From assembly GCA_902618245.1 (NCBI GenBank), contig CACMZR010000008.1:1-64000 (forward strand): DNA of 64,000 nucleotides. The letters are read 5' to 3'. The notes below the pieces were generated by a model. It was not told the origin of the DNA. It saw nothing but the letters and a program-made list of their open reading frames with translations, and made no database searches. Position 1 is the stretch's first letter. Each line of letters begins with the position of its first letter. A program made the translations under genes and the position numbers. This DNA comes from an uncultured Bacteroidota bacterium (GTDB lineage: Bacteria > Bacteroidota > Bacteroidia > Flavobacteriales > Flavobacteriaceae). Shown here one piece after another: positions 18,098 through 28,321 of this stretch.

Positions 18098-19136
18098 AAT
18101 TGATAGGTTTTTTCGAAAAAATCTAATTGATCTGATACCTTATCGATCTGCTAGAGAAGAATATGCAAATCAGGGTGTAAAAATGATTCTTTTGGACGCA
18201 AATGAAAATCCTTTTACATCAAGTTCAAATAGATACCCAGATCCTATGCAAACAAAATTGAAAAATCGTATTGCAAATTGGAAAAATGTAAATGAAAATC
18301 AAATTTATCTCAGCAACGGAAGTGACGAATCAATATCACAATTAATAATGGCTTTTTGTGAACCTGGAATAGACAATATAATTACTCTTCCTCCAACTTT
18401 TGGAATGTATAAAGTTTCAGCTCATGTCCACGGTATTAAAGTTAACGAAGTACCCTTAGACAGCTCATTTCAAATTGATGCTCAATTAGTTTTAGAAAAA
18501 TCTAATAAAAATTCAAAAATTATCTTTATACCGACACCTAATAATCCTACAGGTAATAGCTTTAATTTAAAATCAATAATAAAAATTATTAAAAATTTTA
18601 GTGGACTTGTAGTTATTGATGAAGCCTATATTGAGTTTTCAAATTCTCCATCTTTTATAGATTCAATTAAGAAAAACTCAAATCTAATTGTTTGTCAAAC
18701 CTTTTCTAAAGGGCAAGGTATGGCAGGTGCAAGATTAGGAATGACCTTTGCAAATTCCGAACTTATCGCCTATATGAATAAAATTAAAGCACCTTATAAT
18801 TTAAATTCACTTACACAGTCTGCTGCCCTATTAAGATTAGAGGAACAAAATTTGATTAAAAAACAAGCGAAAATTATACTTAAAGAAAGAAAAAGAATAG
18901 AAAAAGCTCTAAGAAAAATTAGTTTTATTATTACTGTATATCAATCAGATGCGAATTTTCTACTTATTAAAGTAGACGATAGTAATTTAAGATACCAGCA
19001 ACTCATTGATAATGGTATTGTTGTTAGAAATTCATCCAAAAATTTGAATTGTGAAAATACGTTAAGAATCACAGTTGGTCTGAGTGAGGAAAATACGAGG
19101 TTAATTGATGTTTTGAATAATATTGATAGAAAATGA
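18087..19136 (+). CDS. hisC: Histidinol-phosphate aminotransferase
   Basis: A 349-residue PLP-dependent aminotransferase (class I/II) converting imidazole-acetol phosphate to histidinol phosphate. Recognisable parts: [65 protein letters not shown] and the PLP lysine, about K208, in [16 protein letters not shown]. The C-terminal [10 protein letters not shown] and [11 protein letters not shown] bind the phosphate end. It overlaps hisD by 11 bases and hisB by 4. Confidence 0.96.
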   Translation: MKSKIDRFFRKNLIDLIPYRSAREEYANQGVKMILLDANENPFTSSSNRYPDPMQTKLKNRIANWKNVNENQIYLSNGSDESISQLIMAFCEPGIDNIITLPPTFGMYKVSAHVHGIKVNEVPLDSSFQIDAQLVLEKSNKNSKIIFIPTPNNPTGNSFNLKSIIKIIKNFSGLVVIDEAYIEFSNSPSFIDSIKKNSNLIVCQTFSKGQGMAGARLGMTFANSELIAYMNKIKAPYNLNSLTQSAALLRLEEQNLIKKQAKIILKERKRIEKALRKISFIITVYQSDANFLLIKVDDSNLRYQQLIDNGIVVRNSSKNLNCENTLRITVGLSEENTRLIDVLNNIDRK

Positions 19137-20260
19137 AAAAGATTTTATTTATAGACCGTGATGGAACTCTTGTACTTGAACCTGATAATGAACAAATAGA
19201 TTCGTTAGAAAAACTTGAATTTTATCCTGAGGTTTTTACTTATCTAGGTAAAATCTCAAAAGAATTAGATTATGAGTTAGTTATGGTGACTAATCAAGAT
19301 GGATTAGGTACGAAAAGTTTTCCGGAGGAATTTTTTTGGCCAGCTCATAATAAACTTTTAAATAGTTTTAAAAATGAGGGAGTCACGTTCTCTGAAATTT
19401 TCATTGATAGAAGCTTTCCAAACGATAATGCTTCAACTAGAAAACCTAGAACCGGTATGTTAACCAATTATTTAGATAACAGCGAGTATAATTTATCTGA
19501 ATCTTATGTTATTGGTGACCGAATATCAGACATGGAATTAGCCAAAAATTTGAATTCAAAAGGTATATTAATAAACATAGATAACATAAAACTGAAAGAG
19601 GAAACAAAAAATGATTTTGACGATGTTATATCTCTAAAAACTAATTCTTGGTCTGAGATTTATTCACATTTAAAGTTAAAAGATAGGGTGGTAAAAAAGA
19701 AAAGGAAAACAAACGAAACTGATATTGTTATGAACCTTAATCTTGATGGAAAAGGCAAAAGCACAATTGATACAGGAATTAGTTTTTTTGATCACATGCT
19801 AGATCAACTAGCCCGCCATGGCGGTATAGATTTAGATCTTAAAATTAATGGTGATTTAGATATTGATGAACATCACACAATTGAAGATGCTGGAATAACT
19901 CTAGGGGAGGCTTTTCATGACGCTTTAGGAGAAAAAATTGGCATTGAACGTTATGGCTTTTGCTTGCCAATGGATGACTGTCTTGCACAGGTAAGTATAG
20001 ATTTCGGTGGTCGTAGCTGGCTTGTTTGGGAAGCTGAATTTAAACGTGAAATGATTGGTAAAATGCCTACTGAAATGTTTATGCATTTTTTTAAGTCTTT
20101 TTGTGATGGAGCTAAGGCTAATCTAAATATCAAAGTAGAGGGTAAAAATGAACACCATAAAATAGAGGCCATCTTTAAAGCCTTTGCAAGAACCATTAAA
20201 CAAGCTATAAAACGTGACCCTGAAAAAATGATATTACCTTCTACTAAAGGGAATTTATAA
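19133..20260 (+). CDS. hisB: Bifunctional histidinol-phosphatase / imidazoleglycerol-phosphate dehydratase
   Basis: A 375-residue fusion. Residues 1 to about 165 are a HAD-type histidinol phosphatase with the nucleophile motif DRDGTL (D8/D10), [10 protein letters not shown] and [12 protein letters not shown]. From about residue 185 it is the dehydratase: [20 protein letters not shown], the metal motif [16 protein letters not shown], and a second metal motif region ending [18 protein letters not shown], which is readable as EHHKIEA. The bifunctional form is also found in enterobacteria. It overlaps hisC by 4 bases and hisH by one base. Confidence 0.97.
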   Translation: MKKILFIDRDGTLVLEPDNEQIDSLEKLEFYPEVFTYLGKISKELDYELVMVTNQDGLGTKSFPEEFFWPAHNKLLNSFKNEGVTFSEIFIDRSFPNDNASTRKPRTGMLTNYLDNSEYNLSESYVIGDRISDMELAKNLNSKGILINIDNIKLKEETKNDFDDVISLKTNSWSEIYSHLKLKDRVVKKKRKTNETDIVMNLNLDGKGKSTIDTGISFFDHMLDQLARHGGIDLDLKINGDLDIDEHHTIEDAGITLGEAFHDALGEKIGIERYGFCLPMDDCLAQVSIDFGGRSWLVWEAEFKREMIGKMPTEMFMHFFKSFCDGAKANLNIKVEGKNEHHKIEAIFKAFARTIKQAIKRDPEKMILPSTKGNL

Positions 20261-20838
20261 TGGTTGCTATAATAGACTATAATGTTGGAAATGTAAAAAG
20301 CTTACAATTTGCTCTTGAACGATTAGGAGTAAAAAGTATCTTAACAAACGATTATGGACTCATAAAAAAATCAGAAAAAGTAATTTTCCCTGGTCAAGGA
20401 GCTGCATCTACTGCAATGGATAAGTTAAAAGAAGTTGGTTTAGATAAATTAATTCCAAATTTAAAACAACCTGTTTTAGGAATTTGTCTTGGCATGCAAT
20501 TGTTATGTAAAAATACTGAAGAAGGAGATGTTGATGGGCTAGGAATTATAAAATGTAATGTCATCAAATTTTCTGATAAATTAAAAGTACCACAGATGGG
20601 TTGGAATAAAGTGAAAAAACTTAGGACAAGGCTTTTTAATAAGATTAATGAGGGTGATTATATGTACTTAGTGCATTCATACTTTGTTCCCACAATTAAT
20701 GAAACAATAGGTCAAAGTGAATATGGTTTAACTTATAGTGTTGCTGTTCAGAAAGAAAACTTTTTTGGTGTTCAATTTCATCCTGAAAAGAGTAGTTCTT
20801 CAGGCTCTCAACTATTAAAGAATTTTTTAGAATTATGA
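20260..20838 (+). CDS. hisH: Imidazole glycerol phosphate synthase, glutamine amidotransferase subunit
   Basis: A 192-residue class I glutaminase that feeds ammonia to HisF. It begins [23 protein letters not shown]; the nucleophile Cys is in [17 protein letters not shown] and the catalytic His-Glu pair in [24 protein letters not shown] replaces the usual PGVGAF-type oxyanion motif closely. It overlaps hisB by one base and hisA by four. Its partner hisF is separated from it by hisA and the DinB-like gene. Confidence 0.96.
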   Translation: MVAIIDYNVGNVKSLQFALERLGVKSILTNDYGLIKKSEKVIFPGQGAASTAMDKLKEVGLDKLIPNLKQPVLGICLGMQLLCKNTEEGDVDGLGIIKCNVIKFSDKLKVPQMGWNKVKKLRTRLFNKINEGDYMYLVHSYFVPTINETIGQSEYGLTYSVAVQKENFFGVQFHPEKSSSSGSQLLKNFLEL

Positions 20839-21557
20839 GAGTTATACCTGCAATAGACATAATAGATGGAAAATGTGTACGCCTTACAAATGGTGATTAT
20901 AGTAAGAAAAAAGTTTATAATGAAAATCCTATTGAAATCGCTAAAGCTTTCGAAGATCATGGATTTAAGTTTTTACACCTAGTTGATTTAGATGGTGCAA
21001 AATCAAACCATATTGTAAATCATAAAGTTTTAGAATTAATAGCAACAAAAACAAATCTAAATATAGATTTTGGTGGGGGTCTAAAATCAAATAAAGATCT
21101 TGATATTGCTTTTGAATGTGGAGCAAAAAAAATTACAGGAGGTAGTGTAGCTGTAATGAATTCATCTTTATTTTTGGAATGGATAGATATATATGGGCCT
21201 GATAAAATTATATTAGGCTCAGATGTAAATGGGGAAAAAATAGCAATAAATGGCTGGCTTGAAACATCTAATCAAACAATAAATAAATTCTTATCGTTTT
21301 ACATTGATAATGGGGTTAGAACAACTATATGTACCGATGTTAGCAAGGACGGAATGTTAAAAGGCCCTTCGATTAGTCTTTATAAAAAAATTTTAAAACA
21401 AAATAGTATTGATCTTATTGCATCTGGAGGTATTTCAAAAATTGATGATATCACTCAACTCAGTGAAATAGGATGTGAGGGCGCAATTATAGGAAAAGCT
21501 ATTTATGAAAAAAGTATTTCATTAAAAGAACTTGAAAAATATAATTTAAACAATTAA
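20835..21557 (+). CDS. hisA: ProFAR isomerase (HisA)
   Basis: A 240-residue TIM-barrel enzyme that isomerises ProFAR to PRFAR. Catalytic Asp 8 is in [17 protein letters not shown]; the second catalytic Asp is in [11 protein letters not shown]. Phosphate-binding loops are [33 protein letters not shown] and [12 protein letters not shown]. Length is normal. It overlaps hisH by 4 bases; its last base is shared with the ATG of the DinB-like gene. Confidence 0.97.
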   Translation: MRVIPAIDIIDGKCVRLTNGDYSKKKVYNENPIEIAKAFEDHGFKFLHLVDLDGAKSNHIVNHKVLELIATKTNLNIDFGGGLKSNKDLDIAFECGAKKITGGSVAVMNSSLFLEWIDIYGPDKIILGSDVNGEKIAINGWLETSNQTINKFLSFYIDNGVRTTICTDVSKDGMLKGPSISLYKKILKQNSIDLIASGGISKIDDITQLSEIGCEGAIIGKAIYEKSISLKELEKYNLNN

Positions 21558-22063
21558 TGATGGAAGAACCATTTCTTGTGGAGTTTAAAAAAAACTGCTG
21601 TTATCGTTTGAATGAAGGTCAGCGTATGATTCACATCGCACTAACAAAAGTAGCAGAGAATGATTTATGGAAGGTGCCAGTCGATAATGGAATGGCTTTG
21701 GGTAATCAATTATTACATTGTTCTGGAAATATGACTCAATACATAATTTCTTCACTTGGAGAAAATATTGATAAAAGAGAACGTGATTTAGAATTTTCAA
21801 CTGATCGAGGATTCAATAAAATTGAATTATTAGAAAAGTTAGATAAAACAATAACAGAATCTAAATTAGTAATCAATAAGGCCACTAAAAATCAATTTAT
21901 TGAATATCGCAAAGTTCAGGGTTTTGAATTATCAGGACTTGGAGTTGTTTTACATGCAGTAGAACATTTTTCATATCATGTGGGTCAGATTGCCTTTTGG
22001 GTAAAACAATTGACCAAATCTGATTTAGGGTTTTACGATGATAGAAATTTAAATGAAAAATAA
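21557..22063 (+). CDS. DinB/DUF1572-like four-helix protein inside the his operon
   Basis: A 168-residue protein beginning [22 protein letters not shown]. It has the layout of the DinB/YfiT metal-binding helical bundle: a His in [17 protein letters not shown] and the later pair in [22 protein letters not shown]. This spacing (one His on helix 2, HxxxH on helix 4) is typical of the superfamily, some members of which transfer bacillithiol or mycothiol; most are uncharacterised. It overlaps hisA and hisF by a single base on each side, so it must be translated from the his mRNA. It has no known role in histidine synthesis. A second DinB-like gene is at 28431-28973. Confidence 0.85.
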   Translation: MMEEPFLVEFKKNCCYRLNEGQRMIHIALTKVAENDLWKVPVDNGMALGNQLLHCSGNMTQYIISSLGENIDKRERDLEFSTDRGFNKIELLEKLDKTITESKLVINKATKNQFIEYRKVQGFELSGLGVVLHAVEHFSYHVGQIAFWVKQLTKSDLGFYDDRNLNEK

Positions 22064-22818
22064 TGTTAACAAAGCGAATAATTCCATGTTTAGATATTAA
22101 AGACGGTAGAACTGTTAAAGGTGTAAATTTTATTAATCTTAGAGATGCTGGAGATCCAGTTGAACTTGCAACAAAATATGCTTATCAAAATGCCGATGAA
22201 TTAGTTTTTTTAGATATCTCAGCAACAGAGCAAAAGCGTAAGACACTAGCTGAGCTTGTTCTAAGGATTGCTGCAGCAATTGATATCCCTTTCACTGTTG
22301 GCGGAGGTATAGGTTCAATTGAAGATGTTTCTGTACTATTGAAAAATGGTGCAGATAAGGTTTCTATAAATTCTGCAGCAGTTAAAAGACCCAACTTAAT
22401 TAATGAAGTTGCAACACGATTTGGAAATCAATGTTTGGTGGTTGCCATAGATGCAAAACAAATTAATAATGATTGGAAAATCCACCTTGTTGGAGGAAAA
22501 GAAGCCACTAAAATTGATCTTTTTGAATGGGCAAGAGAAGTAGAAAATAGAGGGGCTGGAGAAATTTTATTTACATCTATGGATCATGATGGTACTAAAA
22601 ATGGTTTTGCTAATATGGCCTTAGCTAAACTCTCTGAAACTGTCAATATACCTATTATTGCATCAGGAGGTGCTGGGACAATAGAACATTTTATAGAAGT
22701 ATTTAAAATAGGTAATGCAGACGCTGCTTTGGCCGCTAGTATATTCCACTATGATGAAATTGACTTATTTAACTTAAAAAAACAACTCAAAACACAGCAT
22801 ATTGCTGTTAGAATTTGA
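22063..22818 (+). CDS. hisF: Imidazole glycerol phosphate synthase, cyclase subunit
   Basis: A 251-residue TIM barrel that closes the imidazole ring, releasing AICAR to purine synthesis. The first catalytic Asp is in [19 protein letters not shown], the second in LVVAIDAKQ. The phosphate loops [32 protein letters not shown] and [13 protein letters not shown] are all present. It directly follows the DinB-like gene with a one-base overlap and precedes hisIE by 4 bases. Confidence 0.97.
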   Translation: MLTKRIIPCLDIKDGRTVKGVNFINLRDAGDPVELATKYAYQNADELVFLDISATEQKRKTLAELVLRIAAAIDIPFTVGGGIGSIEDVSVLLKNGADKVSINSAAVKRPNLINEVATRFGNQCLVVAIDAKQINNDWKIHLVGGKEATKIDLFEWAREVENRGAGEILFTSMDHDGTKNGFANMALAKLSETVNIPIIASGGAGTIEHFIEVFKIGNADAALAASIFHYDEIDLFNLKKQLKTQHIAVRI

Positions 22819-22822
22819 ATTT

Positions 22823-23419
22823 ATGGAACTAAATTTTTCAAAAAACAAAGACGGTCTGATACCAGTAATTATTCAAGATAGTATATCAAAGACCGTTTTG
22901 ATGCTCGGATATATGAATGATGAAGCCATCAGAAAAACCAAGAAAACAGGTAATGTTACATTTTATAGCAGAACAAAAAAACGCTTATGGACTAAAGGTG
23001 AGGAAAGTGGGAACTTTCTTCGCTTAGTAAATATGAAAGTGGACTGTGATAACGATACTATTTTAATTTATGTAAAACCAGAAGGGCCAACTTGTCATTT
23101 GGGTACCGATAGTTGTTGGGGAGAGAAAAACTTAAGCAAGTTTGGTTATCTATCTCAATTAGAAGAAATAATTGCAGAAAGAAAAAAAGATGATAAAAAG
23201 AACAGTTACGTTGCTTCATTATTTCGAGAAGGGATAAATAAAATTGCTCAAAAAGTAGGGGAGGAAGCCACAGAAACAATTATAGAAGCTAAAGATGAAA
23301 ATAAACAACTTTTTTTAAATGAAAGTGCAGATTTATTATTTCACTATCTAATTTTATTGCAAGCAAAGGGCTTTAGACTTAGTGATGTTGAAAAAGTTTT
23401 ATTAACCCGAAAACGATAA
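22823..23419 (+). CDS. hisIE: Bifunctional phosphoribosyl-AMP cyclohydrolase / phosphoribosyl-ATP pyrophosphatase
   Basis: A 198-residue fusion catalysing steps two and three. HisI part: VLMLGYMNDEAIRKT, VTFYSRTKKRLWTKGEESGNFL, and the zinc and magnesium ligands in VDCDNDTILIYV and GPTCHLGTDSCW. HisE part: SYVASLFREGINKIAQKVGEEATETIIEAK, ESADLLFHYLILLQ. I start at the ATG at 22823; a TTG at 22802 in the same frame lies inside hisF. It is the last gene of the his operon proper, with the nucleoside-hydrolase-like gene starting 6 bases later. Confidence 0.96.
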   Translation: MELNFSKNKDGLIPVIIQDSISKTVLMLGYMNDEAIRKTKKTGNVTFYSRTKKRLWTKGEESGNFLRLVNMKVDCDNDTILIYVKPEGPTCHLGTDSCWGEKNLSKFGYLSQLEEIIAERKKDDKKNSYVASLFREGINKIAQKVGEEATETIIEAKDENKQLFLNESADLLFHYLILLQAKGFRLSDVEKVLLTRKR

Positions 23420-23425
23420 GTTATA

Positions 23426-24355
23426 TTGTTTTTTAAGAAGATTTTTTGTGTAATAATTTTAGGCCTTACGGTTTCAAACACATATTCTCAAAATATAAAT
23501 AATGAAACTTATATGATTATAGACACAGATAGTGCAAATGAAATTGATGATTTATTTGCTATTATCAGGTCAATAAATGTACCCAAATTTAAAATATTAG
23601 GAGTAACAGCATCTCAATTTCACAGCTCCCCTTATGCATCGAAAAATTCAGCATTGGAAAGCTATAAAATGAATAAGTTGCTCAAAAGATTATTAAAAAA
23701 AAATGATTTAGTTCTTAAGGCTGGAAGTCCCGAGCCAATGTCAAAAACAAAAAGATCAAAGCCCTCTGAGGCAACTAAATTTATAATCAACCAGGCTAAA
23801 TTAATTCCAGCTGGTAAAAAACTACATATAATTATATTAGGGGCTTGTACAAACGCAGCCTCTGCTATTGTGCATGAGCCTAAAATAGTCAGTAAGCTTA
23901 AAATTTCATATGTAGGTTTTTGGCATAATCCACTAACTAATGAATATGATAAAAATGAATTTAATACAAGAAATGATTCTATTGCTACAAATTTTCTGCT
24001 AGATAAAGAGGGTTTAGATTTTAATGTGATGAGTGCTAGTGTATCGAAAAATCTAATTTTTAATAAAAATGAAACTTTTAAAAATTTAGGAAATAATAAA
24101 TTAGGGAATTTTATTAAAAAGCGTTGGAATAATTATAAAAGATGGTGGACATCCGAAGATCCTGAACAAAAAAAATGGATAATGTGGGATTTAGCATTAA
24201 TTGAAGCTATAGCTAACCCTGAGTTTTCAAAAATTAATACTTTCAAAACACCACCTAAAAATCTAGAGCGTAATATCAAGATTTACACTTATATTGATTC
24301 TACTAATATGAAAATTGATTTCTGGAGACATTACAACAAACTAATGAATAATTAA
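23426..24355 (+). CDS. Exported nucleoside hydrolase-like protein
   Basis: A 309-residue protein with a signal peptide (FFKKIFCVIILGLTVSNTYSQ, cleavage likely near residue 21) and an inosine-uridine nucleoside hydrolase fold. The calcium-binding motif reads DTDSANEIDD (residues 33-42), the longer variant of the classic DTDPGxDD; HIIILGACTNAA, a mid-barrel strand, and MWDLALIEAIANPEF, the region with the last active-site Asp, follow. The family cleaves nucleosides to base and ribose; substrate is unknown. No ATG is available, so a TTG start at 23426 is needed. It follows hisIE by 6 bases and precedes a kinase gene by one base, so both may be read from the his transcript. Confidence 0.82.
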   Translation: MFFKKIFCVIILGLTVSNTYSQNINNETYMIIDTDSANEIDDLFAIIRSINVPKFKILGVTASQFHSSPYASKNSALESYKMNKLLKRLLKKNDLVLKAGSPEPMSKTKRSKPSEATKFIINQAKLIPAGKKLHIIILGACTNAASAIVHEPKIVSKLKISYVGFWHNPLTNEYDKNEFNTRNDSIATNFLLDKEGLDFNVMSASVSKNLIFNKNETFKNLGNNKLGNFIKKRWNNYKRWWTSEDPEQKKWIMWDLALIEAIANPEFSKINTFKTPPKNLERNIKIYTYIDSTNMKIDFWRHYNKLMNN

Positions 24356-24356
24356 T

Positions 24357-25319
24357 ATGAATTTTTTTGATGAATCAACATCAATTAACATAATAACTAA
24401 TTACATAAAAAAAAACACCTCGATACTCAGAGAGAATGAAATAATAAAGAAAGTTGAGAGTGCAGGTGAGGGGAATATGAATGTAGTCTTACGGATAAAG
24501 ACAAATTTTAAATCATTTATTTTGAAACAATCTAGATCCCATGTAAAAAAATTCGCTCATATTAAAGCTCCATTAGAAAGAATTTTTGCTGAATACTGCT
24601 TTTATAATCTAGTTAAAAAGAATTTTTTACCAAAAGTTTTAGGATTTATTAGTGAAGACTATGTATTGTTTTTGGAAGATTTAAAAAAATGTCGTGATTT
24701 AAATTATATCTATAATAGTAGGAAAATTGATAACGATAAAGTAAATAAGCTTACCCTTATTCTCCACAATATTCATATAACAAGCGCAGACAAAAATTAT
24801 CCAACAAATCTAACTCTTCGAAAACTTAATCATGATCACATTTTTGTTCTCCCATTTTTAAAAGATAATGGCTTACAATTAAATAATATTCAAGAAGGAT
24901 TAGAAGAATTAGCAATACCATTTAAAGAAAATACGGATATTATTAGTAGAGTAAATAATGCGGGGAAAAATTACTTAGATACTGGGAGTATACTTCTACA
25001 TGGGGACTATTACCCCGGAAGTTGGATGGAAAGAAATGATAATATCTATATTATTGATCCTGAATTTACTTTTTTAGGATCAAAAGAATTCGATTTAGGG
25101 GTAATGAGTGGTCATTTAATTCTGGCAACCGGTCAAATATCATATTTAAAAAAAATTTGTGATAATTATCCAGATAAAATTGATAACAATGAAGTAGCCA
25201 TCTACTGTGCTATTGAGATTATAAGACGATTAATTGGCTATGCTCAGTTACCTATTAAAAGAAGCATTAGTGAAAAGAGTAATCTTCTTAAATTATCAAA
25301 AGAATTAATTATTAATTGA
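24357..25319 (+). CDS. Methylthioribose kinase-like phosphotransferase
   Basis: A 320-residue APH/choline-kinase fold protein. The N-lobe has SAGEGNMNVVLRIKT, FILKQSRSHVKKF (ATP-site Lys) and VLFLEDLKK. The catalytic loop is LLHGDYYPGSWM (H215, D217) and the metal motif IIDPEFTFLGSKEFDLG (D234, E236). HGDxxxGS followed by DPEFxFxGxxxFDxG is closer to methylthioribose kinase MtnK than to aminoglycoside kinases, and the GEGNMN loop also fits MtnK. A ribose-like sugar substrate is therefore an inference, supported by the preceding nucleoside hydrolase. No other methionine salvage gene is present, so the gene symbol is left blank. Confidence 0.78.
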   Translation: MNFFDESTSINIITNYIKKNTSILRENEIIKKVESAGEGNMNVVLRIKTNFKSFILKQSRSHVKKFAHIKAPLERIFAEYCFYNLVKKNFLPKVLGFISEDYVLFLEDLKKCRDLNYIYNSRKIDNDKVNKLTLILHNIHITSADKNYPTNLTLRKLNHDHIFVLPFLKDNGLQLNNIQEGLEELAIPFKENTDIISRVNNAGKNYLDTGSILLHGDYYPGSWMERNDNIYIIDPEFTFLGSKEFDLGVMSGHLILATGQISYLKKICDNYPDKIDNNEVAIYCAIEIIRRLIGYAQLPIKRSISEKSNLLKLSKELIIN

Positions 25320-25340
25320 AAATATTTAAATAGGATACAT

Positions 25341-26012
25341 ATGATAAAAATTAATCCGGATATATTAGTTTTTTATAAAGACTTAGAAAAAAATAATAAT
25401 CGTGAGTGGTTTGAAAAGCAAAAGTCAAGATACAAAGCTTTAGAATCTGAGCTTAAAATGTTTAATGAAGAGGTGAAGAATGGTTTGGATAAAGAGGACG
25501 ATATTGAAAGAGTTAAAATGTTCAGGATCTACAGGGATGTCAGATTCTCGAAAGATAAAACACCATATAAAACACATGTCGGTGTATCATTTCATCGAAA
25601 AAAACCAAAATTAAGAGGAGGTTATTATATGCATATAAAACCCGAAAATTCATTTATAGCAGGTGGTTTCTGGGATCCAAATCCTAAGGATTTGTTTCGT
25701 ATTAGAAAAGAATTAGAGTTTGATGCTCAAGAACTTAGAAATATAATTAACGAAAAAAAATTCAATTTAATTTGGGGTGAATTAAAGGGTGAAAAGGTTA
25801 AAACAGCACCAAAAAATTTTAATAAAGAACATCCTGATATTGATCTGATTAGACATAAACAATATATTTTTATTAAAAAATTTAATGATAAAAGTGTACT
25901 TTCGTCTGATTTTCTTAATGAAGTAATTAATAATTTTATAGCTATAAGACCATTTTTTGATCACATGACAAACATCTTAACAACTGATCTTAACGGCGTT
26001 CCAATTATTTAA
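25341..26012 (+). CDS. DUF2461 domain protein
   Basis: A 223-residue protein of the DUF2461 family (TIGR02453): FYKDLEKNNNREWFEKQKSRYK, VKMFRIYRDVRFSKDKTPYKTHVG, then the GGYYMHIKPENSFIAGGFWDP strand pair and the DLIRHKQYIFIKKF segment. The family is widespread in Bacteroidota and its function is unknown; it is sometimes seen near stress genes, which gives no firm role. No signal peptide, so it is cytoplasmic. It follows the kinase gene by 21 bases and precedes the M61 peptidase by 19. Confidence 0.9.
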   Translation: MIKINPDILVFYKDLEKNNNREWFEKQKSRYKALESELKMFNEEVKNGLDKEDDIERVKMFRIYRDVRFSKDKTPYKTHVGVSFHRKKPKLRGGYYMHIKPENSFIAGGFWDPNPKDLFRIRKELEFDAQELRNIINEKKFNLIWGELKGEKVKTAPKNFNKEHPDIDLIRHKQYIFIKKFNDKSVLSSDFLNEVINNFIAIRPFFDHMTNILTTDLNGVPII

Positions 26013-26031
26013 TTCTAAATTTAATTTTAAA

Positions 26032-27918
26032 ATGAAGAAAAATAATCTTTTAATCTTTTCCTTATCAATTATATTTTTTGGTTGTGCTACTCTAAAAAAA
26101 AATAATACTGTCAAACAAGTTGATATTAATGCCTCTATTGACTTGGTTGATGTAAATGACGATAAAGTTAAAGTCGTAATTGATCCACCAAAGATTAGTG
26201 ATGATGAAATTACTTTTTATATTCCTCAAATTGTACCTGGAACTTATGAATATTCAAATTTTGGTCGGTTCATTGAAAATATTAAAGCTTTTGATTATCG
26301 TGGTAATGAATTACCATTAAACCAAGAAGATGATAATACTTGGTCTATAACTGAAGCAAAAAAATTGGATAAGATAACATATCTTACTAATGATACCTTT
26401 GATGGTCCTGATGGAAAAGCCATATACCCAATGGGGGGTACTAATTATAAAAAAGATGTAACCTTTCTATTGAATTTACATAGTATGATTGGATATTTTG
26501 GAGGTATGAAACAAAAGCCTTACAGACTTAGTATTCGATCACCAAAAAATTTGGAACCCTTTACATCATTATCAGTTATTTCAAAAAGTGATACACTGGA
26601 TATATTTTCAGCCAAAAGATATTTTCATATAATTGATAACCCAATATTGTACAGTGCGCCAAATGCTGTTTCATTTGATTTGGATGATATAAAAGTTGGA
26701 TTAGCTATTTATTCGCCTACTGGTACTCATAAAGCAGAAGACTATCGAGATGCTATTGAAAAAATGATGATTGCGCAAAAAAATTTCTTGGGAGATGCCA
26801 ATAATACAGCTTCGTACGATATTCTATTACACCTTATGGGAATGGAAGATTTGCAATATTTTGGTGGAATGATGGGAGCCTTAGAACATCACACTTCAAC
26901 GACCGTTGTTTTTGTTGATCAAATGCAACCTGAGGAATTAACTCAGAGTTTAGTTGATGTTGTCTCACATGAATTTTTTCACACTTTAACTCCTTTAAAT
27001 ATTCATTCTGAAGAAATCCATAATTTTGAATATAATACACCTTTGATGTCAAAACATTTGTGGATGTATGAGGGAACTACAGAGTATTTCGCGAACTTGT
27101 TCCAAATTAACCAAGGCCTTATTGATGAACAGAATTTCTATAATCGAATCCTTGAAAAACTAAACTACTCGAAACGCTATGATGATAAGATGTCGTTTAC
27201 TGAAATGAGTTCAAAAATTGTAGACGAGCCCTATCAAACCAATTATGGTAACGTTTATCAAAAAGGTGCGCTGATTAACATGTGCCTCGACATAATAATT
27301 CGTGAAAACAGTAGTGGTGAGAAGGGGATTTTGTCAGTGATGCAAGATCTTGCAAAGAAATATGGTAAAGAAAAACCATTTAAAGACAACTTACTTATAG
27401 ACGAAATTATTTCAATGACTTATCCACAAGTAGCAGATTTTTTCAAAAATCATGTTGAAGGGAAAGTACCAATAAATTATATGGAATATTTAAATAAGGT
27501 TGGCCTTACAATGGGAGAAACTGAAGTACCGTTACCAAGTATTCTTTTTAAAGACAACCAGAATCCATTTTTTGAGCCACAGCCAGACCAAGATGGAAAA
27601 TTAAGATATGTGGTCACTGGTTTAAATGATACAATAGAATCAATGGGAGTTGAAATAGGTGACATCTTTTTAGGATTAGATGGTAAGATGTTACCTGAGA
27701 TTAAAAAAGAAAATGCTGAACAAATCAATGCAGTATTTACACCAAGCTTTATGTGGGATGATAAAAAAGAGTTTACACTCACAATTCAGAGAAATATGGA
27801 GAAACAAACTTTAATTGGAATTACGGGGAAACCTAATGCAAAAGTTAGTGGGGTTGTTGAAGATCCTAATGCAGCCGAAAAAGCCATCATTCTACGAAAT
27901 GCATGGTTAAAAAATTAA
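26032..27918 (+). CDS. M61 family metallopeptidase lipoprotein with PDZ domain
   Basis: A 628-residue surface peptidase. The N-terminus is a lipoprotein signal (LLIFSLSIIFFGCATLK, acylated Cys at about residue 18). The M61 N-terminal beta domain (PQIVPGTYEYSNFGRFI) is followed by the zinc motif HEFFH at 313-317 in VVSHEFFHTLTPLNIHSEEI and the third ligand region MYEGTTEYFANLF. The C-terminal PDZ-like part is around 510-610 (GLNDTIESMGVEIGDIFLGLDGK). The family includes glycyl aminopeptidases and broad peptidases. All catalytic residues appear intact, so it should be active. Confidence 0.93.
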   Translation: MKKNNLLIFSLSIIFFGCATLKKNNTVKQVDINASIDLVDVNDDKVKVVIDPPKISDDEITFYIPQIVPGTYEYSNFGRFIENIKAFDYRGNELPLNQEDDNTWSITEAKKLDKITYLTNDTFDGPDGKAIYPMGGTNYKKDVTFLLNLHSMIGYFGGMKQKPYRLSIRSPKNLEPFTSLSVISKSDTLDIFSAKRYFHIIDNPILYSAPNAVSFDLDDIKVGLAIYSPTGTHKAEDYRDAIEKMMIAQKNFLGDANNTASYDILLHLMGMEDLQYFGGMMGALEHHTSTTVVFVDQMQPEELTQSLVDVVSHEFFHTLTPLNIHSEEIHNFEYNTPLMSKHLWMYEGTTEYFANLFQINQGLIDEQNFYNRILEKLNYSKRYDDKMSFTEMSSKIVDEPYQTNYGNVYQKGALINMCLDIIIRENSSGEKGILSVMQDLAKKYGKEKPFKDNLLIDEIISMTYPQVADFFKNHVEGKVPINYMEYLNKVGLTMGETEVPLPSILFKDNQNPFFEPQPDQDGKLRYVVTGLNDTIESMGVEIGDIFLGLDGKMLPEIKKENAEQINAVFTPSFMWDDKKEFTLTIQRNMEKQTLIGITGKPNAKVSGVVEDPNAAEKAIILRNAWLKN

Positions 27919-27999
27919 TTAATTAGAAAACTATAATTTATATTATGTAAAATAGAATCTTTGATAATCTAAATCCCAATAATTTAGCCACTACTCTAT

Positions 28000-28314
28000 A
28001 TGATAATAGTTACAACAGAACAAATCCCAAATAAAACGATTGTAGAAACCCTTGGTATAGCCAGAGGAAGTACTGTTCGAGCTCGAAACATTGGAAAAGA
28101 CATATTCGCTGGTTTAAAAAACATAATCGGTGGAGAAATATCTGAATATACAAAGCTTCAAGCACAATCAAGAGAACAAGCTTTAAAACGAATGATTGAT
28201 GATGCAGAGTCCCTTGGAGCGAATGCAATTGTTAATGTTAGACTCACTACATCAATGGTCATGCAAGGTTGTTCTGAGATTTTAGCCTATGGTACAGCTG
28301 TCATTATAAAGTAA
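28000..28314 (+). CDS. YbjQ family protein (heavy-metal-binding domain, UPF0145)
   Basis: A 104-residue protein with the complete YbjQ fold: VTTEQIPNKTIVETLGIARGSTVRARNIGKD, LKNIIGGEISEYTKLQAQSREQALKRM, AESLGANAIVNVRLTTSMV and a closing EILAYGTAVII. YbjQ proteins form pentamers and are described as putative heavy-metal binders, but the function is unproven. A 34-residue membrane peptide begins 7 bases after its stop and may be co-translated. Confidence 0.93.
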   Translation: MIIVTTEQIPNKTIVETLGIARGSTVRARNIGKDIFAGLKNIIGGEISEYTKLQAQSREQALKRMIDDAESLGANAIVNVRLTTSMVMQGCSEILAYGTAVIIK

Positions 28315-28321
28315 ATTTACC

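Noticed and set aside
24357..25319. Aminoglycoside phosphotransferase (antibiotic resistance)
   Set aside because: The fold is shared, but HGDxxxGS with DPEFxFxG and the GEGNMN loop fit methylthioribose kinase better, and no resistance context is present.
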